Source: Pseudomonadota bacterium
Lineage (GTDB): Bacteria; Pseudomonadota; Gammaproteobacteria; Xanthomonadales; Rhodanobacteraceae
NCBI GenBank assembly: GCA_018240465.1
Contig: JAFEFS010000099.1
Span: 42,183-106,182, forward strand
Reading direction: 5' to 3'
Length of the DNA stretch: 64,000 nt
Both the position numbers and the translations under genes were made by a program. Every line of letters starts with the position of its first letter. Position 1 is the stretch's first letter. The notes under the pieces are model-generated. The model saw only the letters and a list, made by a program, of their open reading frames with translations. It was not told the origin of the DNA and searched no databases. Positions 35,609 to 45,828 of the stretch are shown piece by piece.

Positions 35609-36241
35609 ATGCTGAAGATTCTGGTGGCCAATTCGAAAGGTGGTTGCGGCAAGTCCACGGTGGCGACCAATCTCGCCGCGCACTACGCGCAGGACGGCAA
35701 GAATACGCTGCTCGTCGACGCCGACCGCCAGGGTTCCAGCCAAAGCTGGTGCGAGAAGCGCGCCGGCTACAGCACGCCGGTGCTGCCACTCGCCGGCACG
35801 CGCGCGGACTGGCGCTCGCATGTACCCAAGGGCACCCAGCGCCTGATCGTCGATGCGCCGGCGGCGATCCGGCCGCAGGACGTCGACGCCTTCCTCGACG
35901 ACATCGATGCCGTGCTGATTCCGATACTGCCCTCGCGCTTCGACCTCGAAGCGAGCCAGCATTTCATCGACGGCGTCGCCGCGCTGGCACGGGTCAAGCG
36001 CGGCAAGGTCGCGGTCGGCATCGTCGCCAACCGGCTCAAGCCGTGGACCACGGCCTCGCAACTCGCGCTCGAGGAGATGAAGGCGCTGCCGTTCCCGGTC
36101 GTGGCGCAGATCCGCGATTCGCAGGGCTACGTGCTGATGGCCGGCCTCGGCAGGAGCATCTTCGACTATGCCTCCGAAGCCGCGCGCTCGCACCAGGAAG
36201 ACTGGAACAAGCTGCTGCGCTGGCTGAAGAAGCTCGGCTGA
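35609..36241 (+). CDS. Orphan ParA-family ATPase
   Basis: A 210-residue MinD/ParA-type P-loop ATPase. It has the deviant Walker A NSKGGCGKSTVATNLAAHYA with both lysines, the Walker A' LVDADRQGSSQSW, and the Walker B region RLIVDAPAAI. No ParB gene or parS-like sites lie nearby, so a plasmid-type partition role is unlikely; orphan ParA proteins often position other cargoes such as chemotaxis or cell-surface complexes. The ATG at 35609 follows CAGGAG; an in-frame ATG at 35588 would add seven residues. It precedes a SixA gene on the same strand. Confidence 0.87.
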   Translation: MLKILVANSKGGCGKSTVATNLAAHYAQDGKNTLLVDADRQGSSQSWCEKRAGYSTPVLPLAGTRADWRSHVPKGTQRLIVDAPAAIRPQDVDAFLDDIDAVLIPILPSRFDLEASQHFIDGVAALARVKRGKVAVGIVANRLKPWTTASQLALEEMKALPFPVVAQIRDSQGYVLMAGLGRSIFDYASEAARSHQEDWNKLLRWLKKLG

Positions 36242-36311
36242 GCCCCGCCCGCGGCACCATGCCTTCCCGATCGCCCTCCTTCCATCGACCTTCGTACAAG
36301 CAGATCCTGGC

Positions 36312-36776
36312 ATGACCCGAGAACTGATCCTGCTGCGCCATGCCCACGCCGAGAGCGCGAAACCGGGCGAGGACGACGCGCAGCGCGCGTTGTCAGCACG
36401 CGGCATCGCCGAAGCCGAGGGCGCCGGCGCCTGGCTGCACAGTCACCGGGCGCTGCCCACGCGCGTGCTCTGTTCGCCGGCACGGCGCACGCGGCAAACG
36501 CTGGAGCATGCGCTCGGCGAGGTCGGCGCGGTGAGCGAACCGCGCATCTATGAGGCGACCGCGGGCGAGTTGATCGCGTTGATCGACGAGCATGCCGGCG
36601 CCGAACGCCTGCTCCTGGTCGGCCACAATCCGGGCTTTGAAACCGTGGTCGCGCTGCTGACCACCGGCCAGTCCGGCGACTTCCGCGGCATGCCGCCGGG
36701 AGGGGTCGCCTGGATCGAACTCGGCGATACGGTCGAACCCGGCGCGGGTCGGCTCAAGGCGTTCTGGGCGCCCTGA
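36312..36776 (+). CDS. sixA: SixA-like phosphohistidine phosphatase
   Basis: A 154-residue histidine-phosphatase-superfamily protein. The catalytic RHG-type motif is LLRHAHAESAKPGEDDAQR at the N-terminus, the second arginine region is LCSPARRTRQTLE, and the second histidine is in LLVGHNPGFETVV, all as in SixA, which removes phosphate from HPt domains. SixA proteins in other bacteria act on phosphorelays or PTS proteins; the target here is unknown. It starts with the ATG at 36312, 70 bases after the ParA gene. Confidence 0.87.
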   Translation: MTRELILLRHAHAESAKPGEDDAQRALSARGIAEAEGAGAWLHSHRALPTRVLCSPARRTRQTLEHALGEVGAVSEPRIYEATAGELIALIDEHAGAERLLLVGHNPGFETVVALLTTGQSGDFRGMPPGGVAWIELGDTVEPGAGRLKAFWAP

Positions 36777-36820
36777 GCGAGCGACCCTGGCCATCCTGTC
36801 CGCCGCAGGTCGCGCCAGGC

Positions 36821-37450
36821 ATGACGACAAGCCCCACACCGGCACCGCGGCGCAGGCGGATGGTCGCGGTCCACGCCGCGCTCGCCGGGCTGCTGCTTGG
36901 CCTCGTCGCCGCCGCCGGCGCCGCGGAACGCTTTCAGTACCTCGCGCTGGACCCCACGCGCTCGCATGTCGACTTCGAGGTGAAGGTGCTCTGGCTCGTC
37001 GGCGTACACGGTCGCTTCGGCAGCGTGCGCGGCATGATCACGATCGACCATTTCCGCAATGCAGCGACGGTGGAGGCGCAGATCGACGCGCGCATCGTCG
37101 CGATGCGCAACCGCAACCACGAACAATGGGTCAAGTCCGCCGAATTCTTCGATGCCGCACACTATCCGCAAATCACGTTCGTCTCCGATGCGATTCCGCT
37201 TCAGCGCCTGCAGGCGGGCGGCGACGTCGACGGCGTGCTCACCCTGCGCGGGATGAGCAAACGCGTGCGCTTCGAACTGGTCAAGCCCGACTGCCCGGCG
37301 GCGAGTGGCGACGACTGCCCGGTCGAAGCCCAGGGCAGCATCCGCCGCAGCGACTTCGGTATGAGCTCGCGCCGCGGCACGCTGTCCGACAAGGTCGAAC
37401 TGAGTTTCTCGATCGCGACCCGCCCCATGCCAGGCGACAGGCAGCCGTGA
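36821..37450 (+). CDS. YceI-family periplasmic lipid-binding protein
   Basis: A 209-residue secreted protein of the YceI family, an extended lipocalin fold that holds isoprenoid chains in the periplasm. After a basic start (MTTSPTPAPRRRRMVAVHAA) a hydrophobic signal segment LAGLLLGLVAAAGAAE follows. The mature part shows the YceI pattern: LDPTRSHVDFEVKVLWLVGV, VRGMITIDHFRNAATVEAQI, SAEFFDAAHYPQITFVSDAI and LRGMSKRVRFEL. The internal Met14 is a plausible alternative start. It lies 44 bases after sixA and is separated by a repeat-like spacer from the phospholipase D gene. Confidence 0.88.
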   Translation: MTTSPTPAPRRRRMVAVHAALAGLLLGLVAAAGAAERFQYLALDPTRSHVDFEVKVLWLVGVHGRFGSVRGMITIDHFRNAATVEAQIDARIVAMRNRNHEQWVKSAEFFDAAHYPQITFVSDAIPLQRLQAGGDVDGVLTLRGMSKRVRFELVKPDCPAASGDDCPVEAQGSIRRSDFGMSSRRGTLSDKVELSFSIATRPMPGDRQP

Positions 37451-37469
37451 TGGGCCCGGCTCGAGAACG

Positions 37470-37515
37470 CTTGACACGGATTTGCACGGATCGAGGCGGG
37501 CAAGATCCGATCGCA
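37470..37515. repeat. CGGAT-rich intergenic repeat (partial copy)
   Basis: A CTTGACACGGATTTGCACGG stretch followed by ATCGAGGCGGGCAAGATCC resembles, in its CGGAT and GGCGG words, the larger inverted repeat at 63.6 kb. It separates the YceI and phospholipase D genes. Confidence 0.4.
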
Positions 37516-37524
37516 CAAGGGCAA

Positions 37525-39411
37525 ATGAACCTCGTTGTGCGCTTTTGTCCGCGTCCACGCGCTTTCCTCCGCATCATATCCGCCGTGTTTTGCGTGGCCG
37601 CGCTCGTCGCGGCGGCAGGCTGCGCGATCGACCCGATCCACGCGCGGCGCGCAGCGGCGACCGCGAGCGCGGCCCAGGATCACACGCTGGACTGCGCGCC
37701 CGCACGCAGCGACACCTGCGCGATCGATTCGCCCTACCGCGCGCTCGCCTCGGCAGCGCTGCAGCAGTCGACGCCGACGGCGCCCGTGCACTACGTCAAC
37801 CTGATCGAACGCGGCGAGGACGCGCTGCTGCTGCGCGTGCACCTGATCCGCAGCGCGCGGCGCAGCATCGAGATCCAGACCTTCATCTTCAGCGAAGACG
37901 ACGCCGGCACCCTCATGCTCGACGAACTGGTCGCGGCGGCGCGTCGCGGCGTCCAGGTGCGCTTGATCGCCGACCAGCTGTTTTCGCTGGCCGATGCCTC
38001 GATGTACGCCGCACTCGCGCGCGCGCACGCCAACTTCGAGTTCCGCGTCTACAACCCTACCTTTCACAAAGCCTCGACGCCGCCGCTGGAATTCGCCGCC
38101 GGGGTGCTCTGCTGCTTCTGGCGCTTCAACCAGCGCATGCACGACAAGATGCTGCTGGTCGACGACAGCATCGGCATCGTCGGCGGGCGCAACTACGAAA
38201 ACCGCTACTTCGACTGGGACGGTGAATTCGACTACCGCGACCGCGACCTGCTCGCCGCCGGTCCGGTCGGCGCGACGATGCGCGCCTCGTTCGATGCGTT
38301 CTGGAATTCCGCTTACACCGTGCCGCTGAGCCGCCTGCGCGACGTCGCCGGCAGCATCCTCACCGCCGGCGTCGACGCGCCGCGCTACACGACGCACGCC
38401 TATCGCAATGCGGCGCGAGTCGCCGCGCTGTCGCGCCGCGCCGACGACGCCGAGTTCATCCGCGCCAATTTCAGCGCCGATGCGCTGCGCGTCGGCCGCG
38501 TGGACTACTTCTCCGACCTGCCCGGCAAGCCGTCGCCGGGCATGGCCCGGCGCGAGTCGACGCGCCCGCTGGTCGCGCTGCTGCGTGCGGCGAAATCCGA
38601 GATCGTGCTGCAGACACCGTACCTCGTGCTCAGCTCCACGGCGAGGAGCCTGTTCCGCGAACTGCACGCGCGCCCCGCGCCACCGCGCGTGATCGTCTCG
38701 ACCAATTCGCTCGCGGCGACCGATGCGTTCTACGTCTACGCGTTGTCGTACAAGTACAAGAAGCGCTATCTCAAGCTCGGCTTCGAAATCCACGAATTCA
38801 AGCCGTTCCCGGCCGAGGCGGCGGAACTGATCGCCAACTACACCGAACTCGGCGCGGCCCCGCCCGAACCCGTGAAAACGGTGCGCCAGCGTGCGCGCGG
38901 CAAGTTCCGCAATGCACCGCTCAAACATGCCGGCGTGCGCGTCGGCCTGCACGCGAAGTCGATGGTGATCGACGGCGCGATCGCGGTGATCGGATCGCAC
39001 AATTTCGATCCGCGCTCGGAGAAGTACAACACCGAAGCCGGCTTCATCGTGCACGACGCCGCGCTCGCCGCGCGCCTGCGCGACGCCATCCTGCGCGACG
39101 CCCGGCCCGGCAACGCCTGGACGATCGCCAAACGCCCACGCACGCGCATCCTCGGCGGCCTCAACAACGCGATCGCCAACCTGTCCGCGGCGCTGCCGAT
39201 CTTCGATCTGTGGCCGTTCCGCTACGCTTCGAGCTTCGAGTTCGACCCGACCGGCATGAACGGCACCTGCCGGCCCATTGCGCCCGGCGATGCGGATTTC
39301 TACGCCTGTTACCACGACGTCGGCGACTTTCCCGAGGTCAACCTGCCGCTGAAGACGATCTACACGCGCATCGTGACCGCTTTCGGCGCCGGACTGGTGT
39401 CGATCATGTGA
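37525..39411 (+). CDS. Phospholipase D-family cardiolipin synthase-like lipoprotein
   Basis: A 628-residue member of the PLD superfamily resembling ClsC/YmdC, which make cardiolipin from phosphatidylglycerol and another phospholipid. Two complete HKD motifs are present: HDKMLLVDDSIGIVGGRN and HAKSMVIDGAIAVIGSHN. The N-terminus ends in VAALVAAAGCAIDP, a lipobox (AAGC), so it is probably a lipoprotein or is membrane-anchored. GGRNYENRYFDWD and SYKYKKRYLKLGFEIHEF are further family segments. The ATG at 37525 follows AAGGG; the frame is open upstream but overlaps yceI. Cardiolipin synthesis is a family-level inference. Confidence 0.87.
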   Translation: MNLVVRFCPRPRAFLRIISAVFCVAALVAAAGCAIDPIHARRAAATASAAQDHTLDCAPARSDTCAIDSPYRALASAALQQSTPTAPVHYVNLIERGEDALLLRVHLIRSARRSIEIQTFIFSEDDAGTLMLDELVAAARRGVQVRLIADQLFSLADASMYAALARAHANFEFRVYNPTFHKASTPPLEFAAGVLCCFWRFNQRMHDKMLLVDDSIGIVGGRNYENRYFDWDGEFDYRDRDLLAAGPVGATMRASFDAFWNSAYTVPLSRLRDVAGSILTAGVDAPRYTTHAYRNAARVAALSRRADDAEFIRANFSADALRVGRVDYFSDLPGKPSPGMARRESTRPLVALLRAAKSEIVLQTPYLVLSSTARSLFRELHARPAPPRVIVSTNSLAATDAFYVYALSYKYKKRYLKLGFEIHEFKPFPAEAAELIANYTELGAAPPEPVKTVRQRARGKFRNAPLKHAGVRVGLHAKSMVIDGAIAVIGSHNFDPRSEKYNTEAGFIVHDAALAARLRDAILRDARPGNAWTIAKRPRTRILGGLNNAIANLSAALPIFDLWPFRYASSFEFDPTGMNGTCRPIAPGDADFYACYHDVGDFPEVNLPLKTIYTRIVTAFGAGLVSIM

Positions 39412-39514
39412 AACGCCGCCGCGGCCCCCTTTGCCTGCCGCGCCGGAAACCGATTGACGCGGCCCGGCGCGCTGGATACGCTCACGGGTCTTCGGGGATT
39501 AACGGACCAGTGCC

Positions 39515-40087
39515 ATGTCATTGCAGATCACGATCGACCTCAACGATGCCGACCTCCAGTTCTTCATCGACGCGGCCAAGCGCGCGCAGACCAAGGTTTG
39601 CAACCTGAACCCGAAGCAGATCACCGACTCGGCCAGCAAGCTGCTCGTTGACTCGAAGAACGTGCGCGTGCCCGAATTCATCGCCTCGCGTCTGACCAAG
39701 CTCAATTCGATGATCAACATGGTCAACGATGCCGGCTGGGACCTGACCGAAGCCGACAAAAAGCGCGTGCTCGCCGCACTGTGCTATTTCGCCGACCCGG
39801 ACGACGTGATCCCGGACAACGTGCCCGTGCTCGGCTTCCTCGACGATGCGATCATGATCGAGTTGTGCCAGCGCGAGCTCAAGCACGAAATCGACGCCTA
39901 CGAGGAATTCGTCGCCCATCGCGCCAGCGAAGCCAAGCGCCGCGGCGTCGATGTCTCCACGATCCACATGCAGCGCGTGGACTGGCTCGAAGATCGTCGT
40001 GCCGAACTGCACGCGCGCATGCAGGCGCGGCGCACCGAGTCCTATGTGCCGACGAGCTTCTCGCAGGCGCTGTTCCGCGTGACTTGA
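39515..40087 (+). CDS. YkvA-family (DUF1232) protein
   Basis: A 190-residue protein with the DUF1232 signature YFADPDDVIPDNVPVLGFLD in its middle (about residues 91-110), preceded by a helical N-terminal half. DUF1232 proteins are small, widespread and uncharacterised; the motif often begins with an aromatic pair and PxDxIPD as here. The protein has no signal peptide or transmembrane segment that I can see. The N-terminus MSLQITIDLNDADLQFFIDA begins at the ATG at 39515. A strong bidirectional terminator follows. Confidence 0.85.
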   Translation: MSLQITIDLNDADLQFFIDAAKRAQTKVCNLNPKQITDSASKLLVDSKNVRVPEFIASRLTKLNSMINMVNDAGWDLTEADKKRVLAALCYFADPDDVIPDNVPVLGFLDDAIMIELCQRELKHEIDAYEEFVAHRASEAKRRGVDVSTIHMQRVDWLEDRRAELHARMQARRTESYVPTSFSQALFRVT

Positions 40088-40137
40088 TTTTCGCGGTCCT
40101 GGCGGACGGCGCGGGCGGGACACTCCGCCAAAAAAAC

Positions 40138-40172
40138 AAGCTTCCATTCGTCCACAGGACGAGTGGAAGCTT
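40138..40172. terminator. Bidirectional terminator between the DUF1232 gene and the thiolase gene
   Basis: AAGCTTCCATTCGTCC and GGACGAGTGGAAGCTT form a 16-bp stem with one T-G wobble and the 3-base loop ACA. A runs precede and TTTT follows, so it can stop transcription from both converging genes. Confidence 0.88.
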
Positions 40173-40246
40173 TTGCCATTGGCCCGGACCACCAAGGCCA
40201 AGTCGCTGGGTTCCCGCCACAAGCCCGCGAGAATGACCAGCGCGGG

Positions 40247-41524
40247 CTACGGTCGCTCGAGAATGGCAGTCACGCCCATCCCGCCGGCCGTGCAGATCGA
40301 AATCAGGCCGCGACCTGAGCCCTTCTCCTCGAGCAACTTCGCCAGCGTGGCGACGATGCGCGTGCCGGTCGCGGCGAACGGATGGCCGAGGGCAAGACTC
40401 GAGCCGTTGACGTTGAGCTTGGCCGGGTCGATCTTGCCCAGCGGCTTGTCGCGGCCGAGGCGGTTCTTGCAGTAGTCGGCGTCTTCCCAGGCGCGCAGCG
40501 TGCACAGCACCTGCGCGGCGAAAGCTTCGTGGATCTCGTAGAAATCGAAGTCCTGCAGGGTCAGGCCAGCCATGTCGAGCATGCGCGGCACGGCCACGGT
40601 CGGCGCCATCAGCAGACCTTCGCCGTGGACGAAATCGACCGCGGCGGATTGCGAATAGGTGAGGAACGCCTGCGGCTTGAGGCCGCGTTTGGCCGCCCAG
40701 TCCTCGCTCGCAAGCAGCACCGCCGACGCACCATCCGACAGGCCGGTGGAATTGCCCGCGGTCAGGCTGCCCTGTCCCGAGGTTTTGTCGAACGCGGGCT
40801 TGAGCGCGGCAAGCTTCTCGATCGTCGAATCCGGGCGCAGGAAACCGTCGCGATCGAGGCCGCGGAACGGCACGACGAGGTCCTTGAAGAAGCCGCGCTC
40901 GTACGCGGCCGCGGCCTTGAGATGACTGGCCAGCGCCAGTTCGTCCTGTTGCTGGCGCGTGATCTTCCACTCGCGCGCCATCAGTTCGCAATGATCACCC
41001 ATCGACATGCCGGTGCGCGGCTCGGCAACGCCCGGGAAGCTCGGCTTGAGTTCGCCGAGCGAGAAGCCGCTGACCGCGGCCTTGAGCTTGTCACCCGTAT
41101 CCTTGGCGCGATTGACCGCGAGCAGGCGCTGCTGCATCGCGCGGCTGTAGACGATGGGCACGTCGCTGGTCGTGTCCGAGCCGCCGGCAATGCCGGCCTC
41201 GATCTGCCCGGTGGCGATCTTGCTCGCGATCAGCACCGCGTTGTCGAGCGAGGTGCCGCAGGCACGCGCTGTGGTGATCGCCGGGGTGCATGGCGACAGA
41301 CCCGAGGACAGCACCGCTTCGCGCGCGAGGTTCCAGTCGGCAGCGAGCTTGATCACTGCGCCGAACGCGACCTCGCCGAGTTCGACATCGTGCAGGTCGA
41401 ATTTCTCGACCAGCGAACCCAGCGTCTTCACCGCCATACCGAAGTTGCCGACCTCGGCGTAGGCCGTGTTGTTGCGGCAGAACGGGATGCGGATTCCGCC
41501 GAGAATGGCTGCGCGTTTTGTCAT
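40247..41524 (-). CDS. Acetyl-CoA C-acyltransferase (thiolase, FadI-like)
   Basis: A 425-residue thiolase, either catabolic (beta-oxidation) or biosynthetic. The acyl-accepting Cys89 is in TTARACGTSLDNAV, the catalytic His regions are FYEIHEAFAAQ and LALGHPFAATGTR, and the second Cys is in ICTAGGMGV. Length and the N-terminus MTKRAAILGGIRIPFCRNNT resemble FadI, the beta subunit of the anaerobic-type beta-oxidation complex, rather than the shorter PhaA. No FadJ-type alpha subunit lies nearby. It diverges from the 2OG dioxygenase gene with 64 bases between starts. Confidence 0.92.
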   Translation of the reverse strand: MTKRAAILGGIRIPFCRNNTAYAEVGNFGMAVKTLGSLVEKFDLHDVELGEVAFGAVIKLAADWNLAREAVLSSGLSPCTPAITTARACGTSLDNAVLIASKIATGQIEAGIAGGSDTTSDVPIVYSRAMQQRLLAVNRAKDTGDKLKAAVSGFSLGELKPSFPGVAEPRTGMSMGDHCELMAREWKITRQQQDELALASHLKAAAAYERGFFKDLVVPFRGLDRDGFLRPDSTIEKLAALKPAFDKTSGQGSLTAGNSTGLSDGASAVLLASEDWAAKRGLKPQAFLTYSQSAAVDFVHGEGLLMAPTVAVPRMLDMAGLTLQDFDFYEIHEAFAAQVLCTLRAWEDADYCKNRLGRDKPLGKIDPAKLNVNGSSLALGHPFAATGTRIVATLAKLLEEKGSGRGLISICTAGGMGVTAILERP

Positions 41525-41588
41525 GGATCAAAAAGAAGGCTATGGGCGGGCTGGTATTATGCGCTCGTAGCCCGAGAATCGACCATCC

Positions 41589-42302
41589 ATGTACGTCTTC
41601 GACACCGATCGGCTGATGCGCATCGCCAAAGAGCGTGCGGAGGAATTCCGCAACGCGCAGCCGTATCCGCACATCGTCATCGACGATTTCCTGCCGGGCG
41701 ACGCGGCGCGCCGGCTGGCGAGCGTGTTTCCCGGTCCGGACGACAACGTTGCCTGGGATCACTATGCAGCTCCGGGGCTTGAAGTGAAACTCGGCTGCGG
41801 CGACGAAACGAAATTCCCGCCGGCGATCCGCACCGCGGTGCGCGACATGAACTGCGCGGCCTTCGTGCTGTGGCTGGAGAAAATGACCGGCATTCCGCAC
41901 CTGCTCGTCGATCATCACCTGCTCGGCGGCGGCATGCACCTGACCCGCCTAGGCGGCCTGCTCGGCATCCATTCGGATTTCAACTGGCACGTGCAGCTGC
42001 ACGCCCACCGGCGCCTGAACCTGCTGGTTTATCTCACGCCGGACTGGCGCCCGGAGTACGGCGGCGAGCTTGAGCTATGGAACACCGAGGGCACGCAGCT
42101 CGTGCGCACCGTCGAACCACTGTTCAATCGCGCCGTGCTGTTCACGACGCGCTCGGACACGTTCCACGGCCATCCGAAGCCGTGGGCTGCACCGAACGGC
42201 ATCAACCGCCAAAGTATAGCTTTATACTATTATACGGCCGACCGGCCTGCCGAAGAACAGCGTCCGGCACACAACACCTTGTACAAAGGTTACAACGCCT
42301 GA
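41589..42302 (+). CDS. 2-oxoglutarate-Fe(II) dioxygenase (prolyl-4-hydroxylase-like)
   Basis: A 237-residue non-heme iron oxygenase. The facial-triad motif is HSD (His128 and Asp130 in GIHSDFNWH), the distal histidine is in TFHGHPKPW (His193 or His195) and Arg207 (NRQSIALYYY) should bind the 2OG carboxylate. The first half has PYPHIVIDDFLP, typical of the prolyl hydroxylase-like class. No signal peptide is seen. Substrate is unknown; such small stand-alone enzymes often modify proteins or sugars. It is alone between thiolase and a convergent methyltransferase gene. The region encoding SIALYYYT is unusually AT-rich with codons ATA and TTA. Confidence 0.83.
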   Translation: MYVFDTDRLMRIAKERAEEFRNAQPYPHIVIDDFLPGDAARRLASVFPGPDDNVAWDHYAAPGLEVKLGCGDETKFPPAIRTAVRDMNCAAFVLWLEKMTGIPHLLVDHHLLGGGMHLTRLGGLLGIHSDFNWHVQLHAHRRLNLLVYLTPDWRPEYGGELELWNTEGTQLVRTVEPLFNRAVLFTTRSDTFHGHPKPWAAPNGINRQSIALYYYTADRPAEEQRPAHNTLYKGYNA

Positions 42303-42323
42303 ACGCAGCCCTTGCCGCTCGCG

Positions 42324-43265
42324 TCAGGGCTTGGCCAGACGCACCGGGATCGGCCCCCAGGCCTGCTCGTTGTAGCGCCACACGTCGAGGAACGCGGCGC
42401 GGAACATCGGGATTTCCTCGCCGCGTGAGTCGTCCTGCATCGCTTCGAGCGCCTCGGTGAGCGTCATCGTGCCTTCGATCTGCGAACGGATCGAGTAGTC
42501 GAACAGCTCGGTCCACAGCGGTGAATAGGCGATGCGGCCCGCATTGGCCTGCACGCGACGGCGCTCGGCTCCGACATCGCCGCCGCCGCGACGCATCGCC
42601 ACCGCCTGCACCCACGGCGAGTCACTGAACATCTCGACCACATCGAAGCCGGCGTGATCGAGGAAGGTGCGTACTTCCTCGGGGTTGCTGAACTGGTTGC
42701 GCGCGACGTCCTTGCGCTCGGTCGGGTCGACGCCGCGGAACGGATTGAGCTCGACCGCGAAGCGGCGCCAGCCGACCGGATGCGAGGTGTTCCACGTATC
42801 GAAGAACAGCAGGCCGCCGGGCTTCAGCACGCGCGCCAGGTCTTCCAGGTACAGGTAGAAGTCTTCCTTGTCCATGTGGATGAACACGGCAATGCTGTAG
42901 GCCTTGTCGAAGCTCGCGTCCGGCAGCGAGCGCAGGTCGCTGCGCGTCAGCTCGGTCAGGCCGACATTGCTGAACTTGGCCAGACGCTCGCGCGCGACCT
43001 TGAGCATGTTGGCGGAAATGTCGGCGCCTTCCCAATGCGCGATCTGCGGCGCGAGTTCGTGACCGATGCGGCCGACGCCGCAGCCGAGTTCGAGCACGCG
43101 GTCGGTCGGCTTCAGGGCCAGCGCCGCACTCACCATGCGCGCGGTGTAGGCGCCGCTCGCGCGCAACCGCTCCTCGTTCGCGCTGCCGTCGACCGACAGC
43201 ATCGCGTGCACTGGAGTGGAGGACTTGGCGTCCCAGGTGGTCTTGTAGTTCGGCAGGTGCAGCAT
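42324..43265 (-). CDS. Class I SAM-dependent methyltransferase
   Basis: A 313-residue methyltransferase. SAM-binding motif I is RVLELGCGVGRIGHELAP; WEGADISANMLKVARERL, then VGLTELTRSDLRSLP and FDKAYSIAVFIHM complete the fold, with ARVLKPGGLLFFDTWNTSHP following. The C-terminal part is not a family I recognise and may bind the acceptor. I chose the ATG at 43265 (MLHLPNYKTTWDAK); an upstream in-frame start would add 19 residues. It converges with the 2OG dioxygenase gene and follows ntrC on the same strand. The substrate is unknown. Confidence 0.87.
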   Translation of the reverse strand: MLHLPNYKTTWDAKSSTPVHAMLSVDGSANEERLRASGAYTARMVSAALALKPTDRVLELGCGVGRIGHELAPQIAHWEGADISANMLKVARERLAKFSNVGLTELTRSDLRSLPDASFDKAYSIAVFIHMDKEDFYLYLEDLARVLKPGGLLFFDTWNTSHPVGWRRFAVELNPFRGVDPTERKDVARNQFSNPEEVRTFLDHAGFDVVEMFSDSPWVQAVAMRRGGGDVGAERRRVQANAGRIAYSPLWTELFDYSIRSQIEGTMTLTEALEAMQDDSRGEEIPMFRAAFLDVWRYNEQAWGPIPVRLAKP

Positions 43266-43355
43266 GCGGGGTCCAGCGGATATCGAACGCAGGATGATAC
43301 CGTCGCGCACCGGCGCGGGCAAACCGCCGCGTCACGAATCCCCTTGTCTGTGCTG

Positions 43356-44757
<1,402 letters not shown>

Positions 44758-44765
<8 letters not shown>

Positions 44766-45819
44766 GCGCTTCCCCGCGTCCGCGCAAGGCGATCGGCAAG
44801 AGCAGCGTGAATACCGTGTTTCCCGGCCGACTGCGATAGCTCAGCGCGCCGCCGTGCTCGGCGGCGATTTCCTGGGCGAGGGCGAGACCCAAGCCCGTGC
44901 CCTTGCTGCGTCCGGAGACGAATGGCAGGAACAGGGTGTCGCGCATCGCCTCGGGCACGCCTGCGCCGTCGTCGATCACGTCCAGGCGCGCAACGAGCCG
45001 CGACACCTTCTCGCCGATCAGCACGTTGTGCTCGACGCGCGTGCGCAGACCGATGCGCGCCGCGCCGGCCTGCAGCGCGTTGCGCATCAGGTTGAGCACG
45101 AGCTGGAGCAGGCGGTCGCCGTGGCCGCGCAGCAACGGCAGGCTCGGATCGTAGTCGCGATCCAGGTGCAGTTCGGGCTCGGCCTCGGCCGCGATCAAGG
45201 CGCGCGCGCGCTCGGCGACTTCATGCAGGTTGAGCGCGGCCAGATGCGGCTTGCCGCCCGGCTCGAGCAGGCGGTCGGTCAGCGCGGCGAGGCGGTCGGC
45301 CTCGGTCACGATCAGGTCGGCGAGGCGCACCAGTTCCGCATCGGCCACGCGCCGCGCGAGCAGCTGCGCCGCGCCACGCACGCCGGCGAGCGGATTTTTC
45401 ACCTCGTGGGCGAGGCCGCGCAGGCTTTCCGACAAGCTCAACGGCGTGGCCGCATCGATTTCGCCGCCGAGCGGGTGCACCTCGATCAACACCGCACCGC
45501 CGGACGCGGCGCCGATCGTGAGGTCGGCATGCAGGATGCGCTCCGCACGCGTCTCGATGCGTTGGTCGCGCTGATGCAGGGTCTCGGCGCCGTGCCGCGC
45601 GCGCTCGATCAGCGGCGCGAGTGCGCGCGCGCCCTCGCCGAGCGCGGCAAGCGCCAGGCTGCGCGAGCGCGGCGGGCTGACCGCGAACAGCTCGCAGAAC
45701 GCCGGATTGGCGTAGGTCAGGACGTTCTCGCGGTCGAGCACGGCGACGCCGGTTTCGAGCTGGTCGGCGACCTCGAAAATGCGGGCGGAGGCGGCTGGCA
45801 GGGGCGAAAGCGCGCTCAT
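44758..45819 (-). CDS. ntrB: Nitrogen regulation sensor kinase NtrB
   Basis: NtrB (GlnL) phosphorylates NtrC when nitrogen is scarce, under control of PII. The 353-residue protein has an N-terminal PAS-like region (RIFEVADQLETGVAVLDREN), the phosphoacceptor His138 in LAHEVKNPLAGVRGAA, and the ATP-binding N, G1 and G2 boxes (LVLNLMRNALQAGAAR, DVIDDGAGVP and GTGLGLALAQEI). No transmembrane helix is present, as expected. It starts 9 bases after the stop of an unrelated GH43 gene and overlaps ntrC. It may depend on readthrough from the GH43 promoter or have a promoter inside that gene. Confidence 0.94.
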
Positions 45820-45828
45820 AGCACCATC

